A stretch of DNA of 45,295 nucleotides from Clostridia bacterium (GCA_017394205.1 JAFOPS010000036.1:1-45295), one strand, 5' to 3'. Shown: positions 1-8,828, numbered from the stretch's first letter. The notes: generated by a model not told the origin, from the sequence alone. Numbers and translations are program-made.

Positions 1-157
1 AATTTGGCACCGGCCTGCGGGCCGGAGTTCGCCGCATTTTTTGCGAAAAAACGCGGCGGGTCGTGGTGTTTTTGACCATTTTCACACAGAAAACGGCCAA
101 AAACGATGGGTAAGCAAAATCGCCGAAACGGCGATTTTGACTTTTTTGACAAGCTGA
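1..157 (+). repeat. Multi-hairpin dispersed repeat, copy A
   Basis: This segment matches, in inverted orientation, the segment at 15262-15416. A 39-nt block (79-117) is identical to 15297-15335. Four hairpins follow one another: a GC-rich one near 10-25, a T/A-rich one near 31-57, one near 71-106 with loop ACACA, and an 11-bp one at 115-139 with an AAA loop. It lies immediately beyond the terminator hairpin of the C39-like gene, on the gene's downstream side. It starts at the window edge and so may be longer. It codes for nothing recognisable. A repeat family or an extended RNA 3' structure are both possible. Confidence 0.75.
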
Positions 158-183
158 AAGGCCGCGGCAGACGCCGCGGCCTT
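158..183 (-). terminator. GC-rich hairpin downstream of the C39-like gene
   Basis: An 11-bp perfect inverted repeat (AAGGCCGCGGC and its complement) with a four-base loop lies 12 bases past the stop codon of the C39-like gene. The T-run on the minus side is weak (TTTCAG), so termination may be inefficient or may rely on the repeat that follows. Confidence 0.6.
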
Positions 184-194
184 GTATTTTTCGC

Positions 195-743
195 TTATTT
201 TTTCCGGAACAGACAGTAGCTGGGGTAGCGGTTGTCGCAGTCCTTTGCCAGAACGGCAATATCCACATAGGCAAGATTCCCCTCTACCTGCACCTTGCCC
301 TTCCGTCCCTCTTCCTCATATTTGCCGGGGTACATGCTGGGGTCCATGGCGCAGACCCGGCGGCCCTTTGCCGACACCAGGGTGATGAAATGTCCGCCGT
401 GGGTGAACACGCCGGTCCAGCCCTCCCGGTCGCCGCCGGAATTGGCGATGGCCATGCCTTCGCCGTTTTGCAGAAACTGCAGCATCCTGCCGTGATCGCA
501 GGTCAGTTCGTAGGTCAGGCCGAACCGCTCGCACACCGCGGGGGCCAGCAGCGAGATCTCAGTGCCCGTCTCGTCGTGGGCGCCGGCCTCGTTCGCCATT
601 CTCACCGCTTCCTCCGGGGTAAAGGTCCGGCCCGTCATGTTCTCCACCACCATGCAGGCGGCGCACAGGCCGCAGCCGCTGGAGGCCACCGTTCCGTCGC
701 CGTAGGGGATATGCGGATACTCCGTCTGGTTATAATACTTCAT
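195..743 (-). CDS. C39-like peptidase domain protein (Peptidase_C39_2 type)
   Basis: A 182-residue protein made almost entirely of one papain-like C39 fold. The catalytic cysteine is probably in the GCGLCAACMV segment near residue 25. The histidine is probably in GGHFITLV near residue 120, followed by a DPSMYPG segment. Such domains cleave double-glycine leaders or other peptides, but stand-alone members often have unknown substrates. There is no signal peptide, membrane segment or ABC exporter partner, so it is probably cytoplasmic. The start was set at the ATG preceded by AAAGGAGG; the open frame continues further upstream but overlaps the previous gene. It lies 13 bases after the alpha/beta hydrolase gene and is probably co-transcribed with it. 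Family assignment is fairly firm, function is not. Confidence 0.8.
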   Translation of the reverse strand: MKYYNQTEYPHIPYGDGTVASSGCGLCAACMVVENMTGRTFTPEEAVRMANEAGAHDETGTEISLLAPAVCERFGLTYELTCDHGRMLQFLQNGEGMAIANSGGDREGWTGVFTHGGHFITLVSAKGRRVCAMDPSMYPGKYEEEGRKGKVQVEGNLAYVDIAVLAKDCDNRYPSYCLFRKK

Positions 744-756
744 AAAAACCTCCTTT

Positions 757-1698
757 TCACGCCTGCCGGGGCATTTTTTCGAAAAGCCAATGCAATACGT
801 CGTCCCAAACCTCGGCCTTGAACACCTCGTTGAGCACCTCGTGCCGTCCGCCCTCGTAGAGCTTGATGCGCACATCGGTGCAGCCGGCGTCCAAAAAGCC
901 CTGATACGAGCGCTCCACGCCCTTGCCCTCTTCGCCCACCGGATCCATGGAACCGGAGATAAAGAGGATGGGGGTATTCTTGTCCATTTTCTTCTGATTG
1001 TCCGGATCGGACATGAACAAAATGCCGTCCATCATATCGCCGTAAAGGCTCACCGTCGGCAAAAACTGCGTGCCCCGGTCGGCGCAGTAGGCGTCTACCA
1101 CGGCGGGATCCGAGCTGATCCAGTCGTTCTCCGTGCGGTGGGGCTTGAAGTTCCTGTTGTAGGAGCCGAAGGCCATCTGCCTGACGAAGGCGCTGCGGTG
1201 ATGCGCGCCCCGCAGCTTTTGCAGCGTGCGGCACAGCGCCCGTCCCATCTTCACGGTGCCCGCCGCCTGCTGCCCGGTGCCGGAGATGATCGCGCCGGCC
1301 AGCTTCCCGGGATAGCGGATCAGGTAGCTTCTGGCCAAAAACGAGCCCATGCTGTGTCCCAGCAGAAAGCAGGGCAGGCCGGGATGCTCCGCCGCCGCGG
1401 TGGCCCGCAGCACCTCCATGTCGGTGACCACCGTCTGCCAGCCGTTCTTTTCCGCGAAAAAGCCCTCGTTTTCGGGATCCTGCCAGCTTTTTCCGTGGCC
1501 CAGATGATCGTTTGCCACTACGAAAAACCCGTTTTCCGCCAAAAAGGCGGCAAATGCGTCGTAGCGGCCCGCGTATTCGCAAATGCCGTGGGCGATCTGA
1601 AGAATGGCGCGGGGCTCTCCCCCGCCCTGCCAGGTCAGCGCGTGGAGACGGGTCTTGCCGTCGGACGAGGGAAAAAAGATCTCATTTCTCTGCACCAT
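757..1698 (-). CDS. Alpha/beta hydrolase (monoacylglycerol lipase / S33 type)
   Basis: A 313-residue serine hydrolase of the lysophospholipase/monoacylglycerol lipase group. The nucleophile elbow GHSMG places the serine at residue 116. A likely acid lies in GSMDPVGE and the histidine in GGRHEVLNE near the C-terminus. The N-terminal HGICEYAGRYD segment matches the oxyanion-hole region (HGxxE) typical of this group. No signal peptide is visible, so it probably acts in the cytoplasm on monoacylglycerols or similar esters. The start codon has AAGGAG eight bases upstream. It is divergent from glpK across 100 bp. A link between acylglycerol hydrolysis and glycerol kinase is attractive but is only an inference from position. 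Confidence 0.85.
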   Translation of the reverse strand: MVQRNEIFFPSSDGKTRLHALTWQGGGEPRAILQIAHGICEYAGRYDAFAAFLAENGFFVVANDHLGHGKSWQDPENEGFFAEKNGWQTVVTDMEVLRATAAAEHPGLPCFLLGHSMGSFLARSYLIRYPGKLAGAIISGTGQQAAGTVKMGRALCRTLQKLRGAHHRSAFVRQMAFGSYNRNFKPHRTENDWISSDPAVVDAYCADRGTQFLPTVSLYGDMMDGILFMSDPDNQKKMDKNTPILFISGSMDPVGEEGKGVERSYQGFLDAGCTDVRIKLYEGGRHEVLNEVFKAEVWDDVLHWLFEKMPRQA

Positions 1699-1727
1699 AC
1701 CGTCTTCTCCTTTTCCGCAAACTGTGT

Positions 1728-1733
1728 TATAAT
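1728..1733 (+). promoter_or_regulatory. Likely -10 box for glpK
   Basis: A perfect TATAAT lies 66 bases before the glpK start in the divergent intergenic region. No good -35 box is visible at 17 bases (TTCTCC), so activity may depend on an activator or be weak. Confidence 0.45.
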
Positions 1734-1798
1734 CCAGTTATCTATGATCCCATTGTAAAACGAAATTTTCAATCCGTCAACGACCGGAGGAGAAAACT

Positions 1799-3295
1799 AT
1801 GTCTATGCATGTCATCGCTCTGGATCAGGGCACCACCAGCTCCCGCGCCATCGTCTTTTCCAAAGAGGGGGAGATCGTCAGCCGCGGGCAATATCCCCTT
1901 CCCCAGCACTATCCCGCTCCCGGATGGGTGGAGCATGACCCCATGGAGATCCTCCGGACCCAGCTGATGGCGCTGGCCGAGGCCTATGAGCGGTCGGAGC
2001 TCTCTCCCGCGCAGATCGCCGCCATCGGCGTCACCAACCAGCGGGAGACCACCGTGGTCTGGGAAAAGGACACCGGCATGCCCATCATGAACGCCATCGT
2101 CTGGCAATGCCGCCGCACGGCGGAGGAATGCGAGCGTCTGGTGCAGAGCGGCATCGGCGACTATGTCCGCGAAACCACGGGTCTTTTGATCGACGCATAT
2201 TTTTCCGGCACCAAGATCGCCTGGATCCTGGACCACGTCCCCGGCGCCCGGGCCCGGGCCGAGCGGGGCGAGCTGCTGTGCGGCACGGTGGACAGCTGGC
2301 TCATCTGGACCCTCACCGGCGAGCATGTTTCGGATTATTCCAACTGCTCCCGCACCATGCTTTTTGACATCGACCGGCTGTGCTGGGACGAGGAGCTGTG
2401 CCGGGCGCTGCGGGTGCCCATGCAGATGCTGCCCCGCCCCGTGCCCAACAGCGGCGTTTACGGTTATGTGAAGCCCGGCGTGCGGGGCGTCGAGGCCCTT
2501 CAGGGCATCCCCGTGGCGGGGGCCGCCGGCGATCAGCAGGCCGCCCTGTTCGGGCAGGGCTGCTTTTCTGCGGGACAGGCCAAAAACACCTACGGCACCG
2601 GCTGCTTCACGCTGATGAACACCGGCTCCCGCTCGCTGCGCTCGCAAAGCGGCCTGCTCACCTCGGTGGGCTGGCAGCTCAACGGCGAGACCACCTATGC
2701 GCTGGAGGGCAGCGTTTTCAACGCGGGCTCCACCATCCAGTGGCTGCGGGACGAGTTGGGTCTCATCGGCAGCGCTCACGAGACCGATCTTCTGGCGGAA
2801 TCGGTGCCCGACAACGGCGGAGCCTATCTGGTGTCGGCCTTTACCGGGCTGGGCGCGCCCCATTGGGATATGTATGCCCGGGGGGCCATTCTGGGTCTGA
2901 CCCGCGGCGTTACCCGCGCCCACATCGCCCGCGCGGCGCTGGAGGGCATCGCCTACCAGGTGGCCGATCTGGTGTCCACCATGGAGCAGGATCTGGGCCA
3001 TCCGCTGGAAAGCCTGTGGGTGGACGGCGGCGCCTCGGTGAGCGATTTTATGATGCAGTTCCAGGCCGACCTGCTGCGCTGCTCCATCTATCGCCCCCGC
3101 ATGGTGGAAACCACCGCCGCCGGCGCCGCGTATCTGGCGGGTCTGGCGACGGGCGTATGGAGCGGCACCGATGAAATTCTGAAAAACCGCGCGCTGGAGC
3201 GGGTCTTTGCACCGGAAATGCCTCAGGACGACGCCCGCCGTCTGCTGGATCAGTGGCACAAGGCGGTGCGCCGCACCCTGCGCTGGGCCGAATGA
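1799..3295 (+). CDS. glpK: Glycerol kinase
   Basis: A 498-residue FGGY-family kinase that phosphorylates glycerol with ATP to sn-glycerol 3-phosphate in the cytoplasm. The N-terminal phosphate-binding segment DQGTTSSRAIVF and the TNQRETTVVW segment are diagnostic of GlpK. The second half has YGTGCF, the GLGAPHWDMYARG segment and GGASVSDFMMQFQADLL, as in the family. Length is normal. GGAGGAG precedes the ATG. No glycerol facilitator or glycerol-3-phosphate dehydrogenase is adjacent, so it appears as a stand-alone gene. A near-canonical promoter for the next gene follows directly. Confidence 0.96.
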   Translation: MSMHVIALDQGTTSSRAIVFSKEGEIVSRGQYPLPQHYPAPGWVEHDPMEILRTQLMALAEAYERSELSPAQIAAIGVTNQRETTVVWEKDTGMPIMNAIVWQCRRTAEECERLVQSGIGDYVRETTGLLIDAYFSGTKIAWILDHVPGARARAERGELLCGTVDSWLIWTLTGEHVSDYSNCSRTMLFDIDRLCWDEELCRALRVPMQMLPRPVPNSGVYGYVKPGVRGVEALQGIPVAGAAGDQQAALFGQGCFSAGQAKNTYGTGCFTLMNTGSRSLRSQSGLLTSVGWQLNGETTYALEGSVFNAGSTIQWLRDELGLIGSAHETDLLAESVPDNGGAYLVSAFTGLGAPHWDMYARGAILGLTRGVTRAHIARAALEGIAYQVADLVSTMEQDLGHPLESLWVDGGASVSDFMMQFQADLLRCSIYRPRMVETTAAGAAYLAGLATGVWSGTDEILKNRALERVFAPEMPQDDARRLLDQWHKAVRRTLRWAE

Positions 3296-3302
3296 CCGTC
3301 GG

Positions 3303-3331
3303 TTGACAAGGCGGCCGGGAGCGCCTATACT
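3303..3331 (+). promoter_or_regulatory. Sigma-A promoter of the flippase gene
   Basis: TTGACA and TATACT are separated by exactly 17 bases, 35 bases before the start codon of the flippase gene. Confidence 0.8.
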
Positions 3332-3365
3332 GAAACTCGAATAACCTCTGACAGGGGGACCGTCC

Positions 3366-5006
3366 ATGAAGCAGCGCCAATCCACCTTTATGACCAGCGT
3401 GGCTGCGATCTTCAGCTCGCAGCTTCTCATCAAGCTGATCGGTTTTCTTTATAATATCGTTCTGATGAACATCCCCGGCTTCGGGGATCTGGGCAACGGC
3501 TACCGCACGGCAGGCTATCAGATCTATACCGTTCTGCTGGCGATCTCGTCGGTGGGCATCCCCAACGCCATCTCCAAGCTGATCTCCGAGCGGCTGGCGC
3601 TCAAGGACGAGGAGGGCGCGGAGCACGTGTTCCGCACGGCGCTGCGGCTGTTCGCCGTCATCGGCGCCGCCGCCTCGCTGCTGCTCTTCGTCGGCGCGGA
3701 GTTCCTGGCCACCAAGGTCATCCGCATCTCGGGGGTGGAGCTGACGCTGCGGGCGCTGTCGCCCTCGATCTTCTTCGTGTGCGTCAGTTCGGTGATGCGG
3801 GGCTATTTTCTGGGCCACCGCAACGTCCATCCCAGCAATCGCTCGCAGATCCTGGAGCAGATCTTCAAGGCCACCCTCACCGTCCTCTTCGTCTGGCTGC
3901 TCACCGAGACCTCGGCCTTGATCATGGCGGTGGGCGCCAACGGCGCCACCTCGGTGTCCACGGCGGTGAGCTTCCTCTATCTGGCGGTCACGCTGATCCT
4001 TTACCGCCGCCGCAATCCCGCGACGCCGGCGTCGCGGCCGGAGAGCGGAGAGCGCCGCGGCCTGATCCGCAAGATCCTGTCGCTCTCCATCCCCATCTCT
4101 CTCAGCTCCATCATCACCTCCGTGGCCCGGGTCATCGACACGGCCACCATCTCCCGGGGCATTTCCAAGGCCTTTGCCTCCGGCATCCCCGGGCAGGAGG
4201 GCATCCCCACGCAGGAGGCGCTGGAAAAATACGCCGCTCTGCTTTCGGGACGGTTTTTCAAGGCGGACAACATCACCAACATCGTGCTGGCCCTCAACAT
4301 CGCCTTTGCCACCGTTCTGGTGCCCACCATCGCCGCGGCGCTGGCCGTGGGCGACAAAAAGACCGCCTCCCGCCGGATCTCCTCCTCGTTCCTTTTGTCC
4401 ATCCTCATCGTCCTGCCCTGCTCCATGGGGCTGATCCTGCTGGCGGAGCCCTTCTTCAAGCTGGTCTATCCCGCCGCCTCCCAGGGAGCCGACCTGATGC
4501 AGTGGGCGGCGGTGGCCCTCATCTTCACCGCGCTGGACCAGACCATCTGCGGCAGTCTGCAGGGGCTGGGGCGGGTCTATGTTCCCGCCGTGGGCCTGCT
4601 GTGCGGCGCGGCGGTGAAATACGTCCTCAACCGCATCCTCATCCCCATCCCCACCGTGGGCATCTACGGCGCCGCCGTTTCGTCGGTGGCCTGCCACCTC
4701 ACGGCCTTTATCATCTGCTTCGCGGCTCTGCGGCGATCTATCCCCATGAAGCTCAATTTCAGCCGCTATGTGATCAAGCCCGTGCTGTGCACGGCGGTGA
4801 TGTCGCTGGTGACCTGGGGAAGCTACCGGCTGTGCATGCTGGTGCTCCATTCCAATCTGGTGTCGCTGGCGGCGTCCGTCCTGCTTTCGGTGGCCGTATA
4901 CGTTGTCTGCGTCTTTACGCTGCACATCCTCTCGCCCTCGCAGATCCGGGAGCTCCCCGCCGGCGATGCAATCCTGCTTTGGCTCGGCGGTTCTGCGCGG
5001 GGATAA
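3366..5006 (+). CDS. MOP-superfamily flippase, SpoVB/MurJ-like (polysaccharide biosynthesis type)
   Basis: A 546-residue integral membrane protein with about fourteen hydrophobic helices and an N-terminal segment (SVAAIFSSQLLIKLIGFLYN) typical of the SpoVB/PST group of the MOP exporters. Members flip lipid-linked oligosaccharides; in Firmicutes several paralogues act as lipid II flippases or in spore cortex formation. A charged stretch near residues 210-235 and a cytoplasmic loop near residues 275-300 break the helices into two bundles, as in the family. It has its own strong promoter and the Shine-Dalgarno sequence AGGGGG. Which lipid-linked substrate it carries cannot be read from the sequence. 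Confidence 0.88.
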   Translation: MKQRQSTFMTSVAAIFSSQLLIKLIGFLYNIVLMNIPGFGDLGNGYRTAGYQIYTVLLAISSVGIPNAISKLISERLALKDEEGAEHVFRTALRLFAVIGAAASLLLFVGAEFLATKVIRISGVELTLRALSPSIFFVCVSSVMRGYFLGHRNVHPSNRSQILEQIFKATLTVLFVWLLTETSALIMAVGANGATSVSTAVSFLYLAVTLILYRRRNPATPASRPESGERRGLIRKILSLSIPISLSSIITSVARVIDTATISRGISKAFASGIPGQEGIPTQEALEKYAALLSGRFFKADNITNIVLALNIAFATVLVPTIAAALAVGDKKTASRRISSSFLLSILIVLPCSMGLILLAEPFFKLVYPAASQGADLMQWAAVALIFTALDQTICGSLQGLGRVYVPAVGLLCGAAVKYVLNRILIPIPTVGIYGAAVSSVACHLTAFIICFAALRRSIPMKLNFSRYVIKPVLCTAVMSLVTWGSYRLCMLVLHSNLVSLAASVLLSVAVYVVCVFTLHILSPSQIRELPAGDAILLWLGGSARG

Positions 5007-5192
5007 CAGAGGGTTTGCTTTTTCCGCTGCGGGCGGACTTTTTGGGACGGCTTTCTTTTGATTTTCCAAGCAATTCCGTTGCTTTTTCGTTGAAACCGCA
5101 AACAAAGCTCCGCCGCTTTCGGTAGTTTTTGCATGGAAATGTAGAATTTTTTTCAATGGCGTAAAATCCTGCTAAAAATCAAAGCCGTTCTC
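5007..5192. other. Non-coding gap with nothing recognised
   Basis: This 186-base stretch between the flippase stop and the regulator promoter has no supported gene, no strong hairpin with a T-run and no clear repeat. It is T-rich and lower in GC than its surroundings. Confidence 0.5.
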
Positions 5193-5221
5193 TTGCATTA
5201 TCTTTCAAAATTTAGTATAAT
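5193..5221 (+). promoter_or_regulatory. Sigma-A promoter of the small HTH regulator
   Basis: TTGCAT and TATAAT are separated by 17 bases, 55 bases upstream of the regulator's ATG. Confidence 0.8.
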
Positions 5222-5275
5222 TTTGGTCGTCAGAAATCAAAAAATGATCCCAGTTGCGAAAAAGGAGAGTTGCTT

Positions 5276-5632
5276 ATGGTCACATTATCTGCCGAAGAAA
5301 AGCGCGAGATGTGCAGTATTCTTGCCTCTCAGCTTCCCAAGATCCGCGAGCTGCTGGGCGCCACACAGGAAACGTTCGGAGAATTGTGCGGTCTGTCCCG
5401 CATCACGATCTCCCGCATCGAAAACGGTTCCGCCAGGATGAACTGGTCCCATCTTACCTCGGTCATGTTCGTCTGCGCCGTCAATCGCCGCACGAAAGAG
5501 TATTTTTACGCCAACAATCTGCTGGGCGTGCGCTTCCTGCAGTTCATGCAGCAGAAGGACGCCAACATCCCCCCCGAGACCAACATCGTCATCGATCTGA
5601 ACATGCTGCGGTCTTATGCGGAAGGAAAATGA
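5276..5632 (+). CDS. Small helix-turn-helix (Xre-like) transcriptional regulator
   Basis: A 118-residue protein. Residues from about 18 to 75 form an Xre/Cro-type helix-turn-helix: LPKIRELLGATQETFGE, then the recognition-helix region CGLSRITISRIENGSARM. The C-terminal part (about residues 60-118) is a short domain without a recognised family. The ATG is eight bases from GGAG; a TTG two codons earlier is possible but less well spaced. It is a single-gene unit with its own promoter and a strong terminator. The target is unknown. Confidence 0.8.
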   Translation: MVTLSAEEKREMCSILASQLPKIRELLGATQETFGELCGLSRITISRIENGSARMNWSHLTSVMFVCAVNRRTKEYFYANNLLGVRFLQFMQQKDANIPPETNIVIDLNMLRSYAEGK

Positions 5633-5643
5633 TCCTCCGCTGA

Positions 5644-5681
5644 AAGCCCTCTGAAAGATTCTTTCAGAGGGCTTTTGTTTT
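5644..5681 (+). terminator. Rho-independent terminator of the HTH regulator
   Basis: A 12-bp hairpin (AGCCCTCTGAAA paired with TTTCAGAGGGCT) is followed by TTTTGTTTTT, directly after the regulator stop codon. Confidence 0.9.
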
Positions 5682-5684
5682 TGC

Positions 5685-5713
5685 GTGACAAACGGCGAAA
5701 GCCGTGGTATTCT
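5685..5713 (+). promoter_or_regulatory. Promoter of the hydrolase-nagZ-phosphatase operon
   Basis: GTGACA and TATTCT are spaced by 17 bases, 50 bases before the start of the serine hydrolase gene. A small inverted repeat (ACGGC GAAA GCCGT) lies in the spacer. Confidence 0.65.
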
Positions 5714-5762
5714 GATAGCAGGATAAAGCCGCAGGCAGCGGCTGTGCCGAGAGGAGGCTTTT

Positions 5763-7199
5763 ATGGACGCTATGAACGAAAAACTGCTGACCGCCGCGCT
5801 GGACAAGGCGCTGGGCCGCATCACCGAAGAGACCGGCCTGGTGGGCGGCGTGGTGAACGTGATCCGACAGGGCAGGACGGTCTATACCTATCATTACGGC
5901 TGGGCCGACCGGGAAAACCGCATCCCCACCGATCAGGACACGCTCTTTGATGTGGCCTCCACCTCCAAGGCGTGGACGGTGATGCTGGCCGCCCAATGCG
6001 TGGACGAGGGGCTGATCGGCTGGGACGAACCCATCCAAAAGGCGATCCCGGAATTTGCCATGGTGGATGAATATGCCGGCAGGCACCTGTCGATCCGGGA
6101 CATGGCCTCGCACCGCAGCGGTCTGCCCGGGCACGATTTTATGAGGGAAAAGATCTGCGGCGACCGGGAAAACCTGATGCGCAAGCTGGCCCTGCTGGAG
6201 CCCAACGCCGGCTTCCGCGAGCGATATCAATACAACAACCACATGTTCATCCTGCTGGGCTATCTGACGGAGCGGCTCCGGGGGATGCGGTGGGAGGATC
6301 AGATCCTGCGGTATATCGCGGAGCCTTTGGGCGTCGATCCCATCCGCTTCCGGGGCTATCCCCAGGATATGACGGGGATCACCGCCGCCCTGCCCTATTG
6401 CAGCGACGGCTACCGGGCCGAGCGCTGCAATTACGCCACCAACAATTACAGCGCCCCCTGCGGCGGCATCCGCATCTCCATGAAAAATATGTCCAAATGG
6501 ATCGCCGCCATGAGCCGGGGCGGCGTTGCCGAGAGCGGGGCGCGGCTGTGCTCTCCGGAGCAGTATGCCCAGATCATCGCCCCGGTGATCTCAGCCCCCG
6601 AGGAGGACTGCGGCTGGCTGAAAAACAGCAGCTATGCCCAGGGCTGGGTCAACGCCGACTATCTGGGCACCAACGTGATCTTCCACTCCGGCGGGCTGAC
6701 GGGCTTTTTGACCCAGGTGGGGTTCCTGCCCGGAAAGGACTGCGGCTACGCCATGAGCTTCAACACCGGCTCCATGCCGGGCCATCGGGTGGCCCGGGCC
6801 ATCGTGCTGGATACCCTGATCCGCGGCCGTCCCGAAGACAGCTACGACGACATGATCGACGCCTGGCTGAGGGAGCGGGACGAAATGCGGGCCAAGCTGG
6901 CCAAAAACGCCGCCGGAACGCCCATCACCGTCCAAAGCCACCCCGATCTGGCGGGCACCTTCCGCCATCCCGCTTATGAAACCTTTGACATCGTCCCCGG
7001 AGAAGACGGCGTGCTGCGCTTTGAATACGGCGATTTCTCCGCCCGCCTTGTGGAAGAGGCCGACGGCCGCATCACCGGCTATACCGGCGTGCTGGACGGG
7101 CTGACGCCCGCCGCCATCGAGCTGCGCCGTCAGGGCGGCGATCTGCTGCTGGACGCCCCCGACTGCGGGCGGCTCCTGCTGTTCAAACGGGAGGTCTGA
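5763..7199 (+). CDS. Serine hydrolase, beta-lactamase (class C/PBP4*) family
   Basis: A 478-residue protein with the three motifs of penicillin-recognising serine hydrolases: STSK at residues 66-69, YNN at 157-159 and HSG at 308-310, the last replacing KTG as in esterase-like and D-aminopeptidase-like members. A C-terminal extra domain of about 90 residues follows (from about residue 385). No signal peptide is visible, so it may act inside the cell, unlike true beta-lactamases. It sits three bases before nagZ and heads an operon with a phosphatase. That fits turnover or recycling of peptidoglycan fragments, but this is an inference from context. Confidence 0.85.
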   Translation: MDAMNEKLLTAALDKALGRITEETGLVGGVVNVIRQGRTVYTYHYGWADRENRIPTDQDTLFDVASTSKAWTVMLAAQCVDEGLIGWDEPIQKAIPEFAMVDEYAGRHLSIRDMASHRSGLPGHDFMREKICGDRENLMRKLALLEPNAGFRERYQYNNHMFILLGYLTERLRGMRWEDQILRYIAEPLGVDPIRFRGYPQDMTGITAALPYCSDGYRAERCNYATNNYSAPCGGIRISMKNMSKWIAAMSRGGVAESGARLCSPEQYAQIIAPVISAPEEDCGWLKNSSYAQGWVNADYLGTNVIFHSGGLTGFLTQVGFLPGKDCGYAMSFNTGSMPGHRVARAIVLDTLIRGRPEDSYDDMIDAWLRERDEMRAKLAKNAAGTPITVQSHPDLAGTFRHPAYETFDIVPGEDGVLRFEYGDFSARLVEEADGRITGYTGVLDGLTPAAIELRRQGGDLLLDAPDCGRLLLFKREV

Positions 7200-7201
7200 A
7201 C

Positions 7202-8194
7202 ATGAACGAGCTTTTGCAAAGCATGAGCACGGCCCAAAAGGTGGGCCAGCTCTTTCTCATCCGCTGCCCTCAGGAAAACGAAGCCGCCGCGGTGGCCTGC
7301 TTTCAGCCGGCGGGGCTGGTGCTCTTCTCCGTGGATTTTGAAAACCGCACGGCGGAGGAGTGCCTCGCCCGGGTCAACGCCATGCAGGAGGCGTCGCTGA
7401 TCCCGCTGCTGGTTTCGGCCGACGAAGAGGGCGGCACGGTCTGCCGCGTCAGCCGTCAGCCGGCGCTGCGAACGGAAAAATTCCCCTCGCCCCGGGAGCT
7501 GTATTCCGCGGGCGGCTGGGAGGCTGTGGAAGCCGACGCCGAGGAAAAATGCGTTCTGCTGCGGCGGGTGGGCGTCAACGTCAACCTGGCGCCGGTGTGC
7601 GACCTGTCCGACGATCCGGCGCATTTCATCTATCAGCGGGCGGTGTCGGGCGACCCCGAGGTGGCCTCGTCCTTCGTCAAGCGGGTGGTGAAAATTTCGG
7701 AATCCCACGGGATCGGCACCGTGCTGAAGCATTTTCCCGGTTACGGCGGCAACGCCGACACCCACGTGGGCGCCTCGGTGGACAAGCGGCCCCTGTCCCA
7801 GTTCCGCGCCGCCGATCTCAAGCCCTTTGCCGCCGGCGTCGAGGCCGGCTCTCACGCCGTCATGATGTCCCACAATATCGTTTCCTGCCTGGACCGGCGG
7901 GATCCCGCCTCTCTTTCTCCCAGGCTCCACGCCTTTTTGCGGGCCGAGCTGAAGTTTGACGGCGTCATCGTCACCGACGATCTGCAGATGGACGCCGTCA
8001 GCCAGTATTGGGACGAGGGCGAGGCCGCCGTCCGCGCCGTTCTGGCGGGCAACGACCTGCTGTGCGCCAGCCGGTGGGAGACTCAGATCCCCGCCGTGAT
8101 CCGCGCCGCCGAAAACGGCCTGCTGCCCATGGCCCGGCTGGACGAGGCCGTGCTGCGGGTGCTGGGCTGGAAGAAAAAGCTGGGCTTGCTGTAA
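7202..8194 (+). CDS. nagZ: Beta-N-acetylhexosaminidase, glycoside hydrolase family 3
   Basis: A 330-residue single-domain GH3 protein, the normal size for NagZ. The signature KHFPGYGGNADTH (family form KHFPGHGxxxxDSH) supplies the catalytic His/Asp pair, and VTDDLQMDAV holds the aspartate nucleophile. NagZ enzymes release terminal beta-N-acetylglucosamine from muropeptides and related sugars. No leader peptide is seen, so a cytoplasmic recycling role is likely. The start lies two bases after the previous stop, so translation is probably coupled. Confidence 0.9.
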   Translation: MNELLQSMSTAQKVGQLFLIRCPQENEAAAVACFQPAGLVLFSVDFENRTAEECLARVNAMQEASLIPLLVSADEEGGTVCRVSRQPALRTEKFPSPRELYSAGGWEAVEADAEEKCVLLRRVGVNVNLAPVCDLSDDPAHFIYQRAVSGDPEVASSFVKRVVKISESHGIGTVLKHFPGYGGNADTHVGASVDKRPLSQFRAADLKPFAAGVEAGSHAVMMSHNIVSCLDRRDPASLSPRLHAFLRAELKFDGVIVTDDLQMDAVSQYWDEGEAAVRAVLAGNDLLCASRWETQIPAVIRAAENGLLPMARLDEAVLRVLGWKKKLGLL

Positions 8195-8206
8195 GGGGGT
8201 ACGCCC

Positions 8207-8773
8207 ATGACAGAGGTCTTTTTCGTTCGCCACGCTCAATCCGATCTCACCAACCACGACGAAGAAAGCCGGGCGCTTTCCCCCAAGGGGCTTGCCGACC
8301 GGCGGCTGGTCACCGCATTTTTCGCGGAACGGTCGCTCGACGCCGTCTTTTCCAGCCCCTACCGGCGGACGGTGGAAACGGTAGAGCCGTTGGCCCGGGA
8401 ACGGGGCCTTGCGATCCGTCTGGACAGCGACTTCCGGGAGCGGGACGCGGGCGGCTGGCTGGAGGATTTCGACGCCTTTGCCCGGGCCCAATGGGCGGAT
8501 TTTTCCTATCGTCTTCCCGGCGGGGAATCTCTGGCGGAGGCCCAGACGCGCAATCTTCGCGCCTTATCCCGCGTTTTGGCGGAATACCCCGGGGGCAGCG
8601 TGGTCATCGGCAGCCACGGGACGGCGCTGTGCACCGTGATCCATGCCTTCGACCCGTCCTTTGGATATCCCGATTTTGCCGCGATGCAGGGGCTGATGCC
8701 GTGGATCGTACAGTTTCGCTTTCACGGGGCTGCGTGTCGGCACATTCAGACCTTTGACTTGTTTGCCGAATGA
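8207..8773 (+). CDS. Histidine phosphatase (phosphoglycerate mutase-like)
   Basis: A 188-residue member of the histidine phosphatase superfamily. The phospho-acceptor motif is FVRHAQSD with histidine 9, a variant of RHG. The second histidine is in IGSHGTALC near residue 145. The glutamate of REREAG-type loops appears as FRERDAGGW. Such enzymes dephosphorylate sugars, nucleotides or phosphoglycerate; the substrate is not predictable. It is the last gene of the operon and ends before a bidirectional terminator. Confidence 0.87.
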   Translation: MTEVFFVRHAQSDLTNHDEESRALSPKGLADRRLVTAFFAERSLDAVFSSPYRRTVETVEPLARERGLAIRLDSDFRERDAGGWLEDFDAFARAQWADFSYRLPGGESLAEAQTRNLRALSRVLAEYPGGSVVIGSHGTALCTVIHAFDPSFGYPDFAAMQGLMPWIVQFRFHGAACRHIQTFDLFAE

Positions 8774-8785
8774 TTCATCGCAACG

Positions 8786-8825
8786 AAAAAGCGGAGTGAG
8801 CCTTGCTCACTCCGCTTTGTTTTTC
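8786..8825. terminator. Bidirectional terminator
   Basis: A hairpin of about 12 bp (AAAGCGGAGTGAGC paired with GCTCACTCCGCTTT) has A-rich sequence on the left and TTTGTTTTT on the right. It separates convergent genes: the phosphatase (+) and the radical SAM gene (-). Confidence 0.9.
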
Positions 8826-8828
8826 ACT

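Noticed and set aside
3048-5156. A 702-codon minus-strand open frame opposite glpK and the flippase
   Set aside because: Shadow of two well supported genes with promoters on the plus strand.
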